A stretch of DNA of 64,000 bases, taken from Acidobacteriota bacterium (GTDB lineage Bacteria; Acidobacteriota; Thermoanaerobaculia; Multivoradales; Multivoraceae). Both the position numbers and the translations under genes were made by a program. This document shows, one piece after another, positions 35,679-45,703 of the stretch. Each line of letters opens with the position of its first letter. The stretch's first letter is position 1. The notes beneath the pieces were generated by a model that made no database searches, was not told the DNA's origin, and saw nothing but the letters and a program-made list of their open reading frames with translations. The stretch is from contig JAPPFP010000010.1 in NCBI GenBank assembly GCA_028877275.1, positions 255,640 to 319,639 of the forward strand, written 5' to 3'.

Positions 35679-38620
35679 GCCGCCTCCCTTGCCGCGGCCG
35701 GCTCGGCCGCTTCCCCGCCGTCGCTGTCGTCCTGCGCTTCGGCCGACTCCGGCATCAGCAGCACCTGGATCCGGTTCTCGCCACCCAGGTAGTCCACGGC
35801 GGCGCCGCGGATCATCTCCGCGTCGAGTTCATCGAACCGTTCCTCGTACGCCAGGATGCTGAGCGGATCCTCGTCGAACTGGTAGACCGTCTGCAGCACA
35901 CCCAGCCAGAAACCGTTCGTCTCCTTCGCCGTTTCGCGGGCCCGTCGCTGCTGTTCCCGGATCTGGGCGACTTCCTCGTCCGTGGCGAGTTCGGTCCGGA
36001 CGCGCTCGATTTCCTCCTGGACCGCCTGGAGCATCTCCTCGACGCGTGCCGGATCGCAGCCGAAGACGATCTGCACAGCGAACTCCGAGACCGGGATCCT
36101 CTCGGCGCCTCCGGACACGTTCGCGCCGTACGTGCCGCCAAGTTCCTCCCGCAGGCGCTCTCGCAGACGGTCCCGCAGCAACGACACCATGGAGTTCAGG
36201 CGGTAGCGGTTCAACTGGCTCTGCTCGAAGGCTCCGCTGAGCACCAGGGCGACCTGGCTCTGCTCCTCCAGCCCCTTGTAGACCGTCCGTTCGATCCGAC
36301 CCTTCGGGGCTCGCACTCCGACGTCTCTCCAGGCTTCCTCGCGACTGGTCGACGGGAGACCGCCCAGCCAGGTCTCGACGAGAGGTTCGATCGCATCGAG
36401 CTCGAAACTGCCGGCGAGGAAGAAGGTGAAGTCGGAAAAGTCCCGGAACCGGTCTTCGTAGACGGCGAAGATCCGGTCCTGGTCCAGGTCTCCCAGCATC
36501 TCTTCGGTGATGATGCGACGCCGGGGGTGGTTCTGGCTGACGATCTCCACCAACGTCTTCACGAAGGCGTACCTCGGCATCGCGCTCTGGTTGCGCAGCA
36601 ACGCGCCCTGACGGGTCAGGAAGGACTCGTACGCCTCGGCATCGCGGCGCGGCGACGTCCCGCTCAGGTAGATCAACTCGAACAGCGTCTCCAGGTCCTT
36701 GGGCGAGCCCCGGCCGCTGAAGCCCTCGAACAGCGGCCCGATGACCGGGCCGACACGCGCGACCTTGCCGGTCAACGCCTTGTTCAACTGGGTGAGGCTG
36801 AAGTTCCCCAGCCCGGAGAGTTGAACCACGGAGGTCGCCAGGTTCGCCTCCAGCCAGTCCTCGTCCGAAGCCAGTGACATGCCCCCGGGGCTGAAGGCCC
36901 CGACCAGGACCTCGTCGTTCTTGAAGTCGCTCGGACGCAGGACCACCCGGACACCGTTCGACAGCCGCCACTCGGTGACGCCGAGTTCCTCGATCGCCGA
37001 TCGTTCGACGATCCGACCCGGGGTCGGCGGAACAGGCACCAGGGCGCCCTCGCCGACGTCGTCCTGGTAGGCCGCGACCTCCAGCTCGCCGACCCTGTCG
37101 AACACGGCCAGCAGTTCCTCTTCGGCCGGCGGCTCAAGCCCCTCCTTCTCCGGGCCGCTGGCGAGAATGACGCGATCCTCGTCGTGGATCCACTCGTCGG
37201 CGACCCTGTTCACTTCGGCGAGCGTGATGCCGGGGACGTAGCGGCGGGCCAGCTCGCGCTCGTAGGCGATCCCAGGGAACGGTTCGTCGCTCAGGAAGTT
37301 CCGCTGGTACTCGCCGACATAGGCGGCGGAATGGGTCTTGTCCCGTTCGTCCCAGGCACGGTCCATCGAACGCAGCGTGTTCACCCGGGCCCGTTCCAGC
37401 TCGCTCTCCTCGAAGCCGTGGCGACGGGCGCGCTCGGACTCGGTGAGCAACGCCTCCAGCGCCTTTACTTCGGCGCCCTCCCTGGCCCCGGCCCGGAGCA
37501 GGTAGAGACTTCGGGTTCGGGCCAGCGTCCCGCGGCTGCTGGTCGCGCCGATGAAAGGCGGGTCGGCCTCTTCGGCACGCTCGGCCAGCCGGTTGTTCAG
37601 CAGGCCGTTGTAGAGCCCCCGGACGAGGCGCGCCCGGTAGTCGGCGACGGTGACGAATTCGTCAGCTTCGCCCTTGAAGGCGACCGAGATCGAGGAGCGC
37701 GTCAACTCGGGATCGCTGAAGATGGAAACCAGTGTCTCCTCGTGGGGCGGAATCTCCGCCTTGAAGTGCTCGCGCGGCTCATCCGGTCCCTCGAGTCCGG
37801 CAAACCGCCGCCTGATGTCCGCCTCCATCGCCTCCGGATCGAAATCGCCGACCGCGACGATGGCCATCAGGTCAGGCCGGTACCAGTCCCGGTAGAAGTC
37901 CCGCAACCGCTGCGGCGGCGCCTCGCGGAGCATCTCCGGATCGCCGATCGGCAGCCGCTCCGCGTAGCGCGAGCCGTGGAATCGATAGGGGATCTCGGCG
38001 TCGCGAAGCCTCGCTCCAGCGCCCCGTCCGCCCCGCCACTCCTCGATCACGACGCCCCGCTCGCGTTCGATCTCCTCGTCCTCGAGCGTGACCGCGGAGG
38101 CCCAGTCCTCCAGCACCAGGAGCGCCTTGTCCAGGATCTCCTCATCGTCGGTCGGTACCTCCAGCATGTAGACCGTCTCGTCGAAGCTCGTGTACGCGTT
38201 GACGTCGGGCCCGAAGCGCATGCCGATGCCCTGGAGATAGTCGAGTAGCTCCGCCTTCTCGAAGTGCTCGGTGCCGTTGAACGCCATGTGCTCGACGAAG
38301 TGAGCCAGCCCTCGCTGGTCGTCGTCTTCTAGAACCGAGCCCGCACGGACGATCAGTCGCAGGAAGGCCCGGTTCTCGGGCCGGCCGTTCTTCCTCACGT
38401 AGTACCGGAGTCCGTTCTCCAGTTGGCCGGCGAGCACGGCCGGATCCTGGGGCAGGATCTCGGTCAGTTCGTAGGTCCAGCCGGAAGCGCCGTCGCCCTC
38501 CTGCGCTACGGCTTCGGCGAGGCCCCCCGACCACGCGCAGGCGGCCAGCAGGACCGCACCCGCCGCCAACCGGCGCGGGCGCGGTCCGGAGGACACGAGA
38601 AGGAGTCTTCGTTCGATCAT
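35675..38620 (-). CDS. M16 family zinc metallopeptidase (pitrilysin/insulinase type), exported
   Basis: 981 aa, two tandem M16 units. The catalytic unit has the inverted zinc motif HFVEHMAFNGTEHF (H-x-x-E-H at ~87-91) with the distal Glu in the following helix (ERGVVIEEWRGG region). The second half (~510-960) is the non-catalytic partner, with LREELGGTYGANVSGG as the substrate-binding R/Y region. A hydrophobic N-terminal segment (~17-40) suggests export to the periplasm. It degrades peptides. Shine-Dalgarno AAAGGGA precedes ATG 38620. Confidence 0.92.
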   Translation of the reverse strand: MIERRLLLVSSGPRPRRLAAGAVLLAACAWSGGLAEAVAQEGDGASGWTYELTEILPQDPAVLAGQLENGLRYYVRKNGRPENRAFLRLIVRAGSVLEDDDQRGLAHFVEHMAFNGTEHFEKAELLDYLQGIGMRFGPDVNAYTSFDETVYMLEVPTDDEEILDKALLVLEDWASAVTLEDEEIERERGVVIEEWRGGRGAGARLRDAEIPYRFHGSRYAERLPIGDPEMLREAPPQRLRDFYRDWYRPDLMAIVAVGDFDPEAMEADIRRRFAGLEGPDEPREHFKAEIPPHEETLVSIFSDPELTRSSISVAFKGEADEFVTVADYRARLVRGLYNGLLNNRLAERAEEADPPFIGATSSRGTLARTRSLYLLRAGAREGAEVKALEALLTESERARRHGFEESELERARVNTLRSMDRAWDERDKTHSAAYVGEYQRNFLSDEPFPGIAYERELARRYVPGITLAEVNRVADEWIHDEDRVILASGPEKEGLEPPAEEELLAVFDRVGELEVAAYQDDVGEGALVPVPPTPGRIVERSAIEELGVTEWRLSNGVRVVLRPSDFKNDEVLVGAFSPGGMSLASDEDWLEANLATSVVQLSGLGNFSLTQLNKALTGKVARVGPVIGPLFEGFSGRGSPKDLETLFELIYLSGTSPRRDAEAYESFLTRQGALLRNQSAMPRYAFVKTLVEIVSQNHPRRRIITEEMLGDLDQDRIFAVYEDRFRDFSDFTFFLAGSFELDAIEPLVETWLGGLPSTSREEAWRDVGVRAPKGRIERTVYKGLEEQSQVALVLSGAFEQSQLNRYRLNSMVSLLRDRLRERLREELGGTYGANVSGGAERIPVSEFAVQIVFGCDPARVEEMLQAVQEEIERVRTELATDEEVAQIREQQRRARETAKETNGFWLGVLQTVYQFDEDPLSILAYEERFDELDAEMIRGAAVDYLGGENRIQVLLMPESAEAQDDSDGGEAAEPAAAREAA

Positions 38621-38638
38621 GGCTTCCCTTTCGTGGAA

Positions 38639-39409
38639 TCAGTGACTGCCGGCAGCCGCGGCCGCTCCCGAGGAAGAACGGCCGCCCTCCACCCGCACCA
38701 CGGCGTCGGTCGGCAGAGCCGCGACCAGGGCCGCCACCGCGAGGTCCGCAGCGGTGCGACTGCGGCTGTCCACCGTCAGCTTGACCCGGTAGTCCCCGTC
38801 CATCACCGGATAGCTCCCGATCTCAACCTCCGCATGAGCGGCAACGACCAGATCGAGCATCTCGGCGATGTCGGTCTCGCGGCACATCGTGTAGACGGCG
38901 CGGCTGTAGAAGCGCCGGCCGGCAGCCAACCGGTCCCGCAGCAGAGGCAGCTTCATGCGGAAGATCCGGGGTATCCCCGGCAGCACGTAAACGTTGTCCA
39001 TCACAACGGAGGGCCAGGGCACCTCGGGCGTACTGACCAGGTCGGCGCCCTCCGGCACGTCCGCCATTCGCAGGTGACCCTCCGTGCAGCGCTCCCCCAC
39101 CATCTCGCGGATCTTCGTCACCAGTTCCGGAGAACGCACCAGAGGCCGCCCGAAGGCGTGAGCCACCGCCTTGAGCGTGACGTCGTCGTGGGTCGGCCCT
39201 ACGCCGCCGCTCGTGATCACGTAGTCGAAGCGGTGCCGCAGGCGACGGATATCGGCGGCAATGCCGGCCGCATCGTCCGGGCAGATGACGACCCGCTCGA
39301 GTTCGATGCCGAGGCCGAACAGCTCCCGCGCCAGCAGGGTCAGATTCGCCTCCTCCACCTTGCCGGTGAGAATTTCGTTCCCGATGATCAGCGCCGCTGC
39401 CGTGGGCAT
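38639..39409 (-). CDS. CinA-like competence/damage-inducible protein, molybdopterin-binding (MoCF) domain only
   Basis: 256 aa. AALIIGNEILTGKVEEANLTLLARELFGLG and VITSGGVGPTHDDVTLKAVAHAFGRPL are the MoCF-domain hallmarks of the CinA N-terminal half. VDNVYVLPGIPRIFRMKL-like sequence follows. The C-terminal nicotinamide-nucleotide amidase domain of full CinA is absent. The tail is Ser/Ala/Gly-rich. ATG 39409 is 6 nt after a TAAGCT hexamer on the minus strand. It lies between the enoyl-CoA hydratase and M16 genes, all in one direction. Confidence 0.85.
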   Translation of the reverse strand: MPTAAALIIGNEILTGKVEEANLTLLARELFGLGIELERVVICPDDAAGIAADIRRLRHRFDYVITSGGVGPTHDDVTLKAVAHAFGRPLVRSPELVTKIREMVGERCTEGHLRMADVPEGADLVSTPEVPWPSVVMDNVYVLPGIPRIFRMKLPLLRDRLAAGRRFYSRAVYTMCRETDIAEMLDLVVAAHAEVEIGSYPVMDGDYRVKLTVDSRSRTAADLAVAALVAALPTDAVVRVEGGRSSSGAAAAAGSH

Positions 39410-39418
39410 CGGCGTAGC

Positions 39419-40210
39419 TTACCGGCCCTCGAATCGCGGCGATCGGCGCTCCGTCAGGGCCCGCACACCCTCGCGCGCGTCGGCGGTCCGGAAGGTGACC
39501 TCCTGCTCCGCGCTCTCCAGGTCGAGGGCCTCGCCCAGGGTGCGCTCGAAGGTGCCACGTACCGTGCGCTTGGTTGCCTTGACGGCAATCGGACCCGCGG
39601 CGGCGATCTCGAGCGCCAGGTCCTCGACCACCTGGTCGAAGTCCGCGTCGGCTTCGCGGCTGGCGATCCCCCACTCGACCGCCGTCGCCGCGTCGATCAG
39701 GCGGCCGCTGTAGAGAAGCTCGGCGGCCCGCGCGGGGCCGATCAGGCGCGGCAGGGTCCAGGTCGCCGCCATCCCGGGGTGAATCCCGAGCTTCACGAAG
39801 GTCATTCCCACCCTGGCGCCGGTCCTGATCACCCGCATGTCGGCGCCCAACGCGAAGCAGAGGCCGGCGCCGATCGCGTGGCCGTTGATCGCGGCGATCG
39901 ACGGCGCTTCGAGGTCGCGGACCGAGAGGTAGAGACGGTAGAAGTTCGAGCCGCCGCCGAGGCCGGGGCCAGCGCCCGCTTCCTCGCTGACTTCCTCCTG
40001 GATGCTCTTCAGGCTGCCGCCGGCGCTGAAGGCCCGGCCGGCCCCGCGCACGATGACGACCCGTGTCTCATCCCGTGCGTTGATCAGCGGCACGGCATCG
40101 CGGATCTCCGCGCCCATGGCCGGCGTCATCGCGTTCAACCGCGACGGGGCGTTCAGGGTCAGTCGCGTGACGGGTCCGTCGTGGGACAGCAGGACGTGCT
40201 TGTAGTTCAT
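39419..40210 (-). CDS. Enoyl-CoA hydratase/isomerase family protein
   Basis: 263 aa crotonase fold. The oxyanion-hole segment VRGAGRAFSAGGSLKSIQEEV lies at ~54-74. The second, AINGHAIGAGLCFALGADMRV, carries the oxyanion-hole Gly. MTFVKLGIHPGMAATWTLPRLIG covers the position where hydratases carry the second catalytic Glu, which here reads Gly. The catalytic activity is therefore uncertain (hydratase, isomerase or other crotonase). AAGG-type Shine-Dalgarno (GAAGGAG) precedes ATG 40210. It is divergent from nfuA. Confidence 0.87.
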   Translation of the reverse strand: MNYKHVLLSHDGPVTRLTLNAPSRLNAMTPAMGAEIRDAVPLINARDETRVVIVRGAGRAFSAGGSLKSIQEEVSEEAGAGPGLGGGSNFYRLYLSVRDLEAPSIAAINGHAIGAGLCFALGADMRVIRTGARVGMTFVKLGIHPGMAATWTLPRLIGPARAAELLYSGRLIDAATAVEWGIASREADADFDQVVEDLALEIAAAGPIAVKATKRTVRGTFERTLGEALDLESAEQEVTFRTADAREGVRALTERRSPRFEGR

Positions 40211-40229
40211 GGAACAGGTGCTCCTTCGG

Positions 40230-40235
40230 TAAGAT
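40230..40235 (+). promoter_or_regulatory. Candidate -10 (TAAGAT) for nfuA
   Basis: TAAGAT ends 7 nt before the ATG at 40243 and includes the upstream ATG at 40234. This position favours 40243 as a leaderless start over 40234. Confidence 0.45.
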
Positions 40236-40242
40236 GCGGCGC

Positions 40243-40809
40243 ATGCTAACGATCACCGAACTGGCGCAGAAGCAGATCGCCGCGGCGATGGAGGACGAGG
40301 AGCGCAACGACCTCGCCCTCCGCATCGCGATCACCGGCCGCACCGGCGGCGGCTTCCGCTACCAGATGGACCTGGTCGGCCTTGACGAGTCCCGGCCCGG
40401 CGACGAGATCCTCGAAACCGAGGCGTTCAAGGTCTACGTTGATTCCGAAAGCGCCCCGGACCTCGAGGGCGCCACGATCGACTTCGTCACCCGGCTCTCC
40501 GAGAGCGGTTTCAAGTTCGACAACCCCAACTCGGTCTGGGGCGATGGAGTCGCCGCCGATGTCCAGCGGGTCCTCGATGAGCAGATCAACCCGCAAATCG
40601 CCGCACACGGCGGCTTCGTCACCCTTCTCGAGGTCAAGGAGGAGACCGCCTACATCACGATGGGCGGCGGTTGCCAGGGCTGCGGCATGGCCGACTACAC
40701 GCTGAAGCAGGGCGTCGAGCAGGCCATCGTGGAAGCCGTGCCGACCGTGCAGCGCGTCCTCGACACGACGGATCACGCGGCGGGAACGAACCCCTACTAC
40801 GCGCCGTAA
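40243..40809 (+). CDS. nfuA: Fe-S cluster carrier NfuA (A-type plus NifU-like domains)
   Basis: 188 aa. It delivers [4Fe-4S] clusters to target enzymes. The N-terminal A-type-like domain (~1-95, LTITELAQKQIAAAM) is degenerate in cysteines, as is usual for NfuA. The C-terminal NifU domain (~100-180) contains GGGCQGCGMADYTLKQGVE with the cluster-binding Cys-x-x-Cys. I chose ATG 40243 because the family begins right there (MLTITELA) and because of the TAAGAT hexamer 7 nt upstream; ATG 40234 would add three residues. It is next to the nqr genes, which encode Fe-S subunits. Confidence 0.92.
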   Translation: MLTITELAQKQIAAAMEDEERNDLALRIAITGRTGGGFRYQMDLVGLDESRPGDEILETEAFKVYVDSESAPDLEGATIDFVTRLSESGFKFDNPNSVWGDGVAADVQRVLDEQINPQIAAHGGFVTLLEVKEETAYITMGGGCQGCGMADYTLKQGVEQAIVEAVPTVQRVLDTTDHAAGTNPYYAP

Positions 40810-40844
40810 CAGAGGATCCCGGGGATCGGCGCGATCGTCCCGTA

Positions 40845-40873
40845 TTGCCCATCCCCCACCGTTGTGGAATAGT
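40845..40873 (+). promoter_or_regulatory. Promoter of the nqr operon (candidate sigma-70 type)
   Basis: TTGCCC (40845-40850) and AATAGT (40868-40873) are spaced by 17 bp, about 85 nt upstream of the nqrA ATG. The same layout (TTGCCG, 17 bp, TATAGT) occurs before rimP. The 149-bp nfuA-nqrA gap holds nothing else that I recognise. Confidence 0.5.
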
Positions 40874-40958
40874 CCCTCACTGGTCGAGCGACGCGTTCCG
40901 ATTCGCCTTCGCTCGCCGGACTAGAGCTCGATCGCCGGAATAGAGCACGTCACGATCG

Positions 40959-42368
40959 ATGGGCACGTACCGTTTCAGGCGGGGATTGAGCCTGCCCATC
41001 GCCGGCGCTCCGGAACAGGTGCTTGATGACGCCGCGGCTCCCGGTAGCGTGGCGATCAGCGCGGCCGACTTCCCGGGCATGAAACCGGCGATGCACGTCG
41101 GGCCCGGCGACGCCGTGCAACGTGGCCAGCTCCTGTTCGAGGATCGCAAGCAGCCCGGTGTGCGCTTCACCTCCCCGGCGACGGGGACCGTAGCCGCCGT
41201 GAATCGCGGCGCCAAGCGGGCATTGATCTCGGTGGCGGTGCGCGTGGACCCCTCCGACCAGGCTGGCTCCAGCGGGGCCGGAGTCGGCTTCGCCAGCTAC
41301 ACCGGAAGACACCCGAGCGCTCTCTCCCGCGCGGAAGTGCAGGCGTTGCTGGTGGAGTCCGGCGACTGGGTCGCCCTGCGCGCGCGCCCCTTCGGACGCA
41401 CCGCGGCCGTCGACTCGGCACCGAAGTCGATCTTCGTCAACGCGATGAACACGGAACCGTTCGCGCCCGCCGCCGACCGGATCGTCGAAGGGCGCGCGGG
41501 CGATCTCGAGCGCGGGCTCGCCGCTCTGGCCCGGCTGACAGATGGACCCGTGTACCTCTGCCGGGCCCCCGGCACTCTCGCCGGTGTCGAGACGAGCGAA
41601 CCGGTGCGCGTCGAGGAGTTCGCTGGGCCGCATCCGGCCGGCGCCGCCGGAGTGCACATCCACACCCTCGACCCGGTGGACCGCAACAAGCTGGTCTGGC
41701 AGATCGGGTTGCAGGACACGCTCGCGATCGGCCGCCTGTTCGCGACGGGCGAACCCGACGTCCAGCGCATCGTGGCGCTGGCGGGCCCCCCGGTAGGAAG
41801 ACCGCGGCTCCTGCGCACGCGGCTGGGCGCCGCGCTCGCCGACGTGACGAGGGGCGAGATCGGCACCGGCGCGGAGGCCGTCCCTGACGGCGCGGTGCGG
41901 GTCATCAGCGGTTCGCCGCTCAGCGGACGCACCGCGGTCGGCGAGAACGCGCCTGCGGATCTTCACGGCTACCTGGGTCGCTTCCACGACACGGTTTCGG
42001 TGCTCGAGGACGACCACAGACGTCACTTCCTGGGCTGGCTGCAGCCCGGTTTCGGCGCCTTTTCGCGCGCCAGAGCCTTCGCCTCCTCCCTGCTGCCGGG
42101 CAAGTCCTTCGCGATGACCACGACCACGCACGGCTCGCCGCGAGCGATCGTGCCCATCGGCCTCTACGAGAGTGTCTTCCCGTGGGACCTGCAGCCGACC
42201 TTCCTGCTCAAGTCCCTGGTGGCCGGGGATATCGAGCGGGCCGAGGAACTCGGCTGCCTGGAGCTGCTGGAGGAGGATCTGGCGCTCTGCACCTTCGTCT
42301 GCCCCGGCAAGACGGAGTACGGGCCGTACCTCCGCGACGCCCTCGAGCTGATCGAGAAGGAAGGCTAG
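40959..42368 (+). CDS. nqrA: Na+-translocating NADH:quinone reductase subunit A
   Basis: 469 aa peripheral subunit of Na+-NQR. It opens [20 protein letters not shown], as in NqrA. A lipoyl-like biotinyl/barrel region [23 protein letters not shown] lies at ~70-92. Later [11 protein letters not shown] and [30 protein letters not shown] segments fit the family. The subunit contributes to the quinone site. It is the first gene of the nqrABCDEF run, 10 bp upstream of nqrB. Confidence 0.94.
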   Translation: MGTYRFRRGLSLPIAGAPEQVLDDAAAPGSVAISAADFPGMKPAMHVGPGDAVQRGQLLFEDRKQPGVRFTSPATGTVAAVNRGAKRALISVAVRVDPSDQAGSSGAGVGFASYTGRHPSALSRAEVQALLVESGDWVALRARPFGRTAAVDSAPKSIFVNAMNTEPFAPAADRIVEGRAGDLERGLAALARLTDGPVYLCRAPGTLAGVETSEPVRVEEFAGPHPAGAAGVHIHTLDPVDRNKLVWQIGLQDTLAIGRLFATGEPDVQRIVALAGPPVGRPRLLRTRLGAALADVTRGEIGTGAEAVPDGAVRVISGSPLSGRTAVGENAPADLHGYLGRFHDTVSVLEDDHRRHFLGWLQPGFGAFSRARAFASSLLPGKSFAMTTTTHGSPRAIVPIGLYESVFPWDLQPTFLLKSLVAGDIERAEELGCLELLEEDLALCTFVCPGKTEYGPYLRDALELIEKEG

Positions 42369-42378
42369 GCAGGCGAGC

Positions 42379-43638
42379 ATGAAACTCCTGCGCCGGATTC
42401 TCGACAAGCAGGCCCGTCACTTCGAACCGGGCGGCAGGTTCGAGCGCTTCTATCCGCTCTACGAGGCGCCGGACACGTTCCTGTACACGCCGGGCAAGAC
42501 GACGGCCGGCGCCGCCCACGTGCGCGACGCGCTGGACCTGAAGCGCCTGATGATGACCGTCGTCGTGGCGCTGGTGCCCTGCGTCCTGATGGCGATGTGG
42601 AACACCGGCCGTCAGATCCACCTCGCGGTCGGCGGCGGCGCGGAGCCTCTCTCGAACTGGCGGACGGACGCGATGGAGATGCTCGGACTGACCTTCGACG
42701 CTTCCAGCCTGCTCGCGAACACGGTTCACGGCGCGCTCTACTACGTGCCGGTCCTGGTCGTGACCTTCGCCGTCGGCGGCGCCTGGGAGGGACTGTTCGC
42801 CGTCGTCCGGCGGCACGACGTGAACGAGGGCTTCCTGGTCACCGGCATGCTCTTCCCCCTGGTGCTGCCGCCGACGATCCCGCTGTGGCAGGTCGCGGTC
42901 GGCATCAGCTTCGGCGTCGTCGTCGGCAAGGAGATCTTCGGCGGCACGGGCTACAACGTCCTGAACCCGGCGCTCACGGCGCGGGTCTTCCTGTTCTTCG
43001 CCTATCCGGCCCAGATCTCGGGCGACGCCGTGTGGATCGCGGCGGGCACGTCGTCGGCACCAGACGGCTACAGCGGCGCCACCGCGCTCGGCGAGATCGC
43101 GGTGCTCGAGGCCGTCGAGGGTTCCAAGGCCCCGCTGGACGGACTGAGCGCCATCGAGGGCAAGGTCTCCTGGATGCAGGCCTTCCTCGGCGACATTCCG
43201 GGGTCGATGGGCGAGACCTCCGCGCTCGCCTGCCTGATCGGAGCCGCCATCCTGATCGCGACCGGCATCGGCTCCTGGCGGATCATGGTCGCGGCGACGG
43301 CCGGCACGGCGGCGATCTCCCTGTTGCTCAACCTCATCGCGTCGCCGACCAACGCGATGCTCTCGGTTCCCTTCCACTGGCACGTCGTGCTTGGCGGCTG
43401 GGCCTTCGGCATCGTCTTCATGGCAACGGATCCGGTGAGCGCCGCGCAGACGAACCGGGGACGCTACATCTACGGCTTCCTGGTCGGCGTACTGGCCATC
43501 CTGATCCGCACCGTGAACCCCGCCTTCCCGGAAGGCGTGATGCTCGGCATCCTGTTCTTGAACCTGTTCGCGCCCCTGATCGACCACTACGTGCTGAAGG
43601 CGAACATCAAGCGCCGCCAGGCACGCTACGCGCAATAG
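42379..43638 (+). CDS. nqrB: Na+-translocating NADH:quinone reductase subunit B
   Basis: 419 aa, about 10 membrane segments. It carries covalently bound FMN: the flavinylation motif SGATAL places Thr235 as the attachment site, matching Thr236 of the Vibrio enzyme. [23 protein letters not shown] and [22 protein letters not shown] are conserved transport-core segments. It forms the Na+ pathway with NqrD/E. The FMN is attached by ApbE, encoded just downstream of nqrF. Confidence 0.95.
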   Translation: MKLLRRILDKQARHFEPGGRFERFYPLYEAPDTFLYTPGKTTAGAAHVRDALDLKRLMMTVVVALVPCVLMAMWNTGRQIHLAVGGGAEPLSNWRTDAMEMLGLTFDASSLLANTVHGALYYVPVLVVTFAVGGAWEGLFAVVRRHDVNEGFLVTGMLFPLVLPPTIPLWQVAVGISFGVVVGKEIFGGTGYNVLNPALTARVFLFFAYPAQISGDAVWIAAGTSSAPDGYSGATALGEIAVLEAVEGSKAPLDGLSAIEGKVSWMQAFLGDIPGSMGETSALACLIGAAILIATGIGSWRIMVAATAGTAAISLLLNLIASPTNAMLSVPFHWHVVLGGWAFGIVFMATDPVSAAQTNRGRYIYGFLVGVLAILIRTVNPAFPEGVMLGILFLNLFAPLIDHYVLKANIKRRQARYAQ

Positions 43639-43664
43639 ACTCCATCCGACCGGCGGAGTTCCTC

Positions 43665-44444
43665 ATGGCAAACCGACAGGCCACCGGCTACACCCTCCTG
43701 TTCGCGACCGCGATCTGCATCGTGTGCGGGATCCTCGTGTCCTCCTTCGCGGTCAGCCTGGAGGAGCTCCAGGACGAGAACATCGCCCTCGACAAGCAGA
43801 AGCGGGTGCTGGAGGCCGTGGGCCTGCTCCAGCCCGGCGAGCCGATCGACGAGGCGCAGGTCGCCGAGCGCTTCGCGCCGATCGAACCGGTGCTCATCGA
43901 GCTCGCCTCGGGTGAGGCGGTGGACGGCGACACGGCGACCTTCGACCAGCAACGGCGCGCCCGGGATCCGGCCACCAGCACCGAAGCCCCCGACAACCTG
44001 GCCAAGGTCAAGCGCATTCCCGATCAGTCTCTGCTGTACGAGGTGCGCGACGACGGCGGCGAGCTCGAAATGGTCGTGCTGCCGATCGAGGGCCTGGGAC
44101 TCTGGGGAACCCTGTACGGCTTCCTGGCCCTCGACGCGGACACGACGACTGTGCGCGGCATCACCTACTACCAGCACAAGGAAACGCCCGGCCTGGGCGG
44201 CGAGGTGGACAACCCGCGCTGGAAGAGCCTCTGGCGCGGACGCAGGGCGTTCGACGACGACGGCGAGGTTCGCCTGGCGGTGATCAAGGGCTTTGCCGGG
44301 AGCGCACAGGAGGACCCCCACGAGGTCGACGGTCTCGCCGGCGCGACGATCACCAGCAACGGGGTGACGAACATGCTCGACTTCTGGCTCGGGGAGAACG
44401 GCTTCGAGCCCTACCTCAACCGGATCCGCGCGGAGGCCAACTGA
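43665..44444 (+). CDS. nqrC: Na+-translocating NADH:quinone reductase subunit C
   Basis: 259 aa. One N-terminal membrane helix ([21 protein letters not shown], ~10-30) anchors a periplasmic FMN domain. The flavinylation motif AGATITS gives Thr228 as the likely FMN site, replacing the usual SGAT; the Ser to Ala change keeps the target Thr. [26 protein letters not shown] is the conserved FMN pocket. The start ATG 43665 immediately precedes the membrane helix. The stop and nqrD start share one base (TGATG). Confidence 0.94.
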   Translation: MANRQATGYTLLFATAICIVCGILVSSFAVSLEELQDENIALDKQKRVLEAVGLLQPGEPIDEAQVAERFAPIEPVLIELASGEAVDGDTATFDQQRRARDPATSTEAPDNLAKVKRIPDQSLLYEVRDDGGELEMVVLPIEGLGLWGTLYGFLALDADTTTVRGITYYQHKETPGLGGEVDNPRWKSLWRGRRAFDDDGEVRLAVIKGFAGSAQEDPHEVDGLAGATITSNGVTNMLDFWLGENGFEPYLNRIRAEAN

Positions 44445-45070
44445 TGGCTGTCAAGAAGAGCGAAGCGGCGCTCGACCCCCTCTTCAACAACAATCCGATC
44501 GCGCTCCAGGTGCTCGGCATCTGCTCGGCGCTGGCGGTGACGACGAAGATGGAGACCTCGGTCGTCATGTGCGCGGCCGTCATCGCCGTGCTCACCCTGT
44601 CCAACCTGACGATCAGCCTGCTCAGGCATCAGATCCCGAACAGCATCCGGATCATCGTCCAGTTGACCGTCATCGCCTCCCTGGTCATCGTCACCGACCA
44701 GATTCTCAAGGCCTACGTGTTCGAGATCAGCAAGCAGCTCTCGGTGTTCGTCGGGCTGATCATCACGAACTGCATCATCATGGGGCGGGCCGAGGCCTTC
44801 GCGATGCAGAACCCTCCGTCTCTGGCCATCCTCGACGGCATCGGTAACGGCATCGGCTACAGCGCGATCCTGATGGTCACGGCGTTCCTGCGCGAGCTGT
44901 TCGGTTCCGGGAAGCTCTACGGCTACACGGTCATGCCCACGGTCTCGGAAGGCGGCTGGTACCTGCCGAACGGCCTGATGCTGCTGTCTCCCGCCGCCTT
45001 CTTCATCATCGGCGGACTGATCTGGGCGCTGCGCGTGTACAAACCCGCTCAAGTCGAGATGGACGGCTAG
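44444..45070 (+). CDS. nqrD: Na+-translocating NADH:quinone reductase subunit D
   Basis: 208 aa with six membrane segments, homologous to RnfE. The NqrD-type N-terminal [25 protein letters not shown] (with Cys) and [16 protein letters not shown] are conserved. With NqrE it forms a pseudo-symmetric pair that binds a membrane iron centre through cysteines (Cys in GICSALA and TNCIIMG). It starts inside the nqrC stop and lies 15 bp before nqrE. Confidence 0.95.
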   Translation: MAVKKSEAALDPLFNNNPIALQVLGICSALAVTTKMETSVVMCAAVIAVLTLSNLTISLLRHQIPNSIRIIVQLTVIASLVIVTDQILKAYVFEISKQLSVFVGLIITNCIIMGRAEAFAMQNPPSLAILDGIGNGIGYSAILMVTAFLRELFGSGKLYGYTVMPTVSEGGWYLPNGLMLLSPAAFFIIGGLIWALRVYKPAQVEMDG

Positions 45071-45085
45071 GGAGGACGCCGGACG

Positions 45086-45703
45086 ATGTTCGAGGACTAC
45101 CTGAACCTGGCCGTGAAGGCCATCTTCATCGAGAACATGGCCCTGACCTTCTTCCTGGGCATGTGTTCCTTCCTGGCCGTGTCGAAGAAGGTGGAGACCG
45201 CGGTCGGCCTCGGCCTGGCGGTCATCTTCGTGCTCACGGTCACCGTGCCGGCGAACAACCTGATCCAGACCTACCTCCTGAACGAAGGCGCCCTTGCCTG
45301 GATCAGCCCGGAGTTCGCCGGCGTCGACCTGACCTTCCTGAACCTGCTCTGCTTCATCGGCACGATCGCCGCGATGGTCCAGCTCGTGGAGATGACGACC
45401 GACCGGTTCTTCCCGGCGCTGCACGCCACGCTGGGCATCTTCCTGCCCCTGATCGCCGTCAACTGCGCCATCCTGGGCGGTTCCCTGTTCATGGTCGAGC
45501 GCGACTACGACTTCGGCGAGAGCGTCGTCTTCGGCCTGGGCAACGGCATCGGCTGGTTCCTCGCCGTCGTCGCCCTGGCGTCGATCCGTGAGCGCCTGCG
45601 CTACAGCAACGTGCCCCACGGTCTGCGCGGCCTGGGCATGACCTTCGTCATCACCGGACTGATGGCGTTCGGCTTCATGGCCTTCGGGGGCATCCAGTTG
45701 TGA
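45086..45703 (+). CDS. nqrE: Na+-translocating NADH:quinone reductase subunit E
   Basis: 205 aa with six membrane segments, homologous to RnfA. It has [25 protein letters not shown] and [20 protein letters not shown], with the two Cys (in GMCSF and VNCAI) that help ligate the membrane iron centre. GGAGG precedes the ATG by about 9 nt. It overlaps nqrF by 4 bp (GTGA). Confidence 0.95.
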   Translation: MFEDYLNLAVKAIFIENMALTFFLGMCSFLAVSKKVETAVGLGLAVIFVLTVTVPANNLIQTYLLNEGALAWISPEFAGVDLTFLNLLCFIGTIAAMVQLVEMTTDRFFPALHATLGIFLPLIAVNCAILGGSLFMVERDYDFGESVVFGLGNGIGWFLAVVALASIRERLRYSNVPHGLRGLGMTFVITGLMAFGFMAFGGIQL

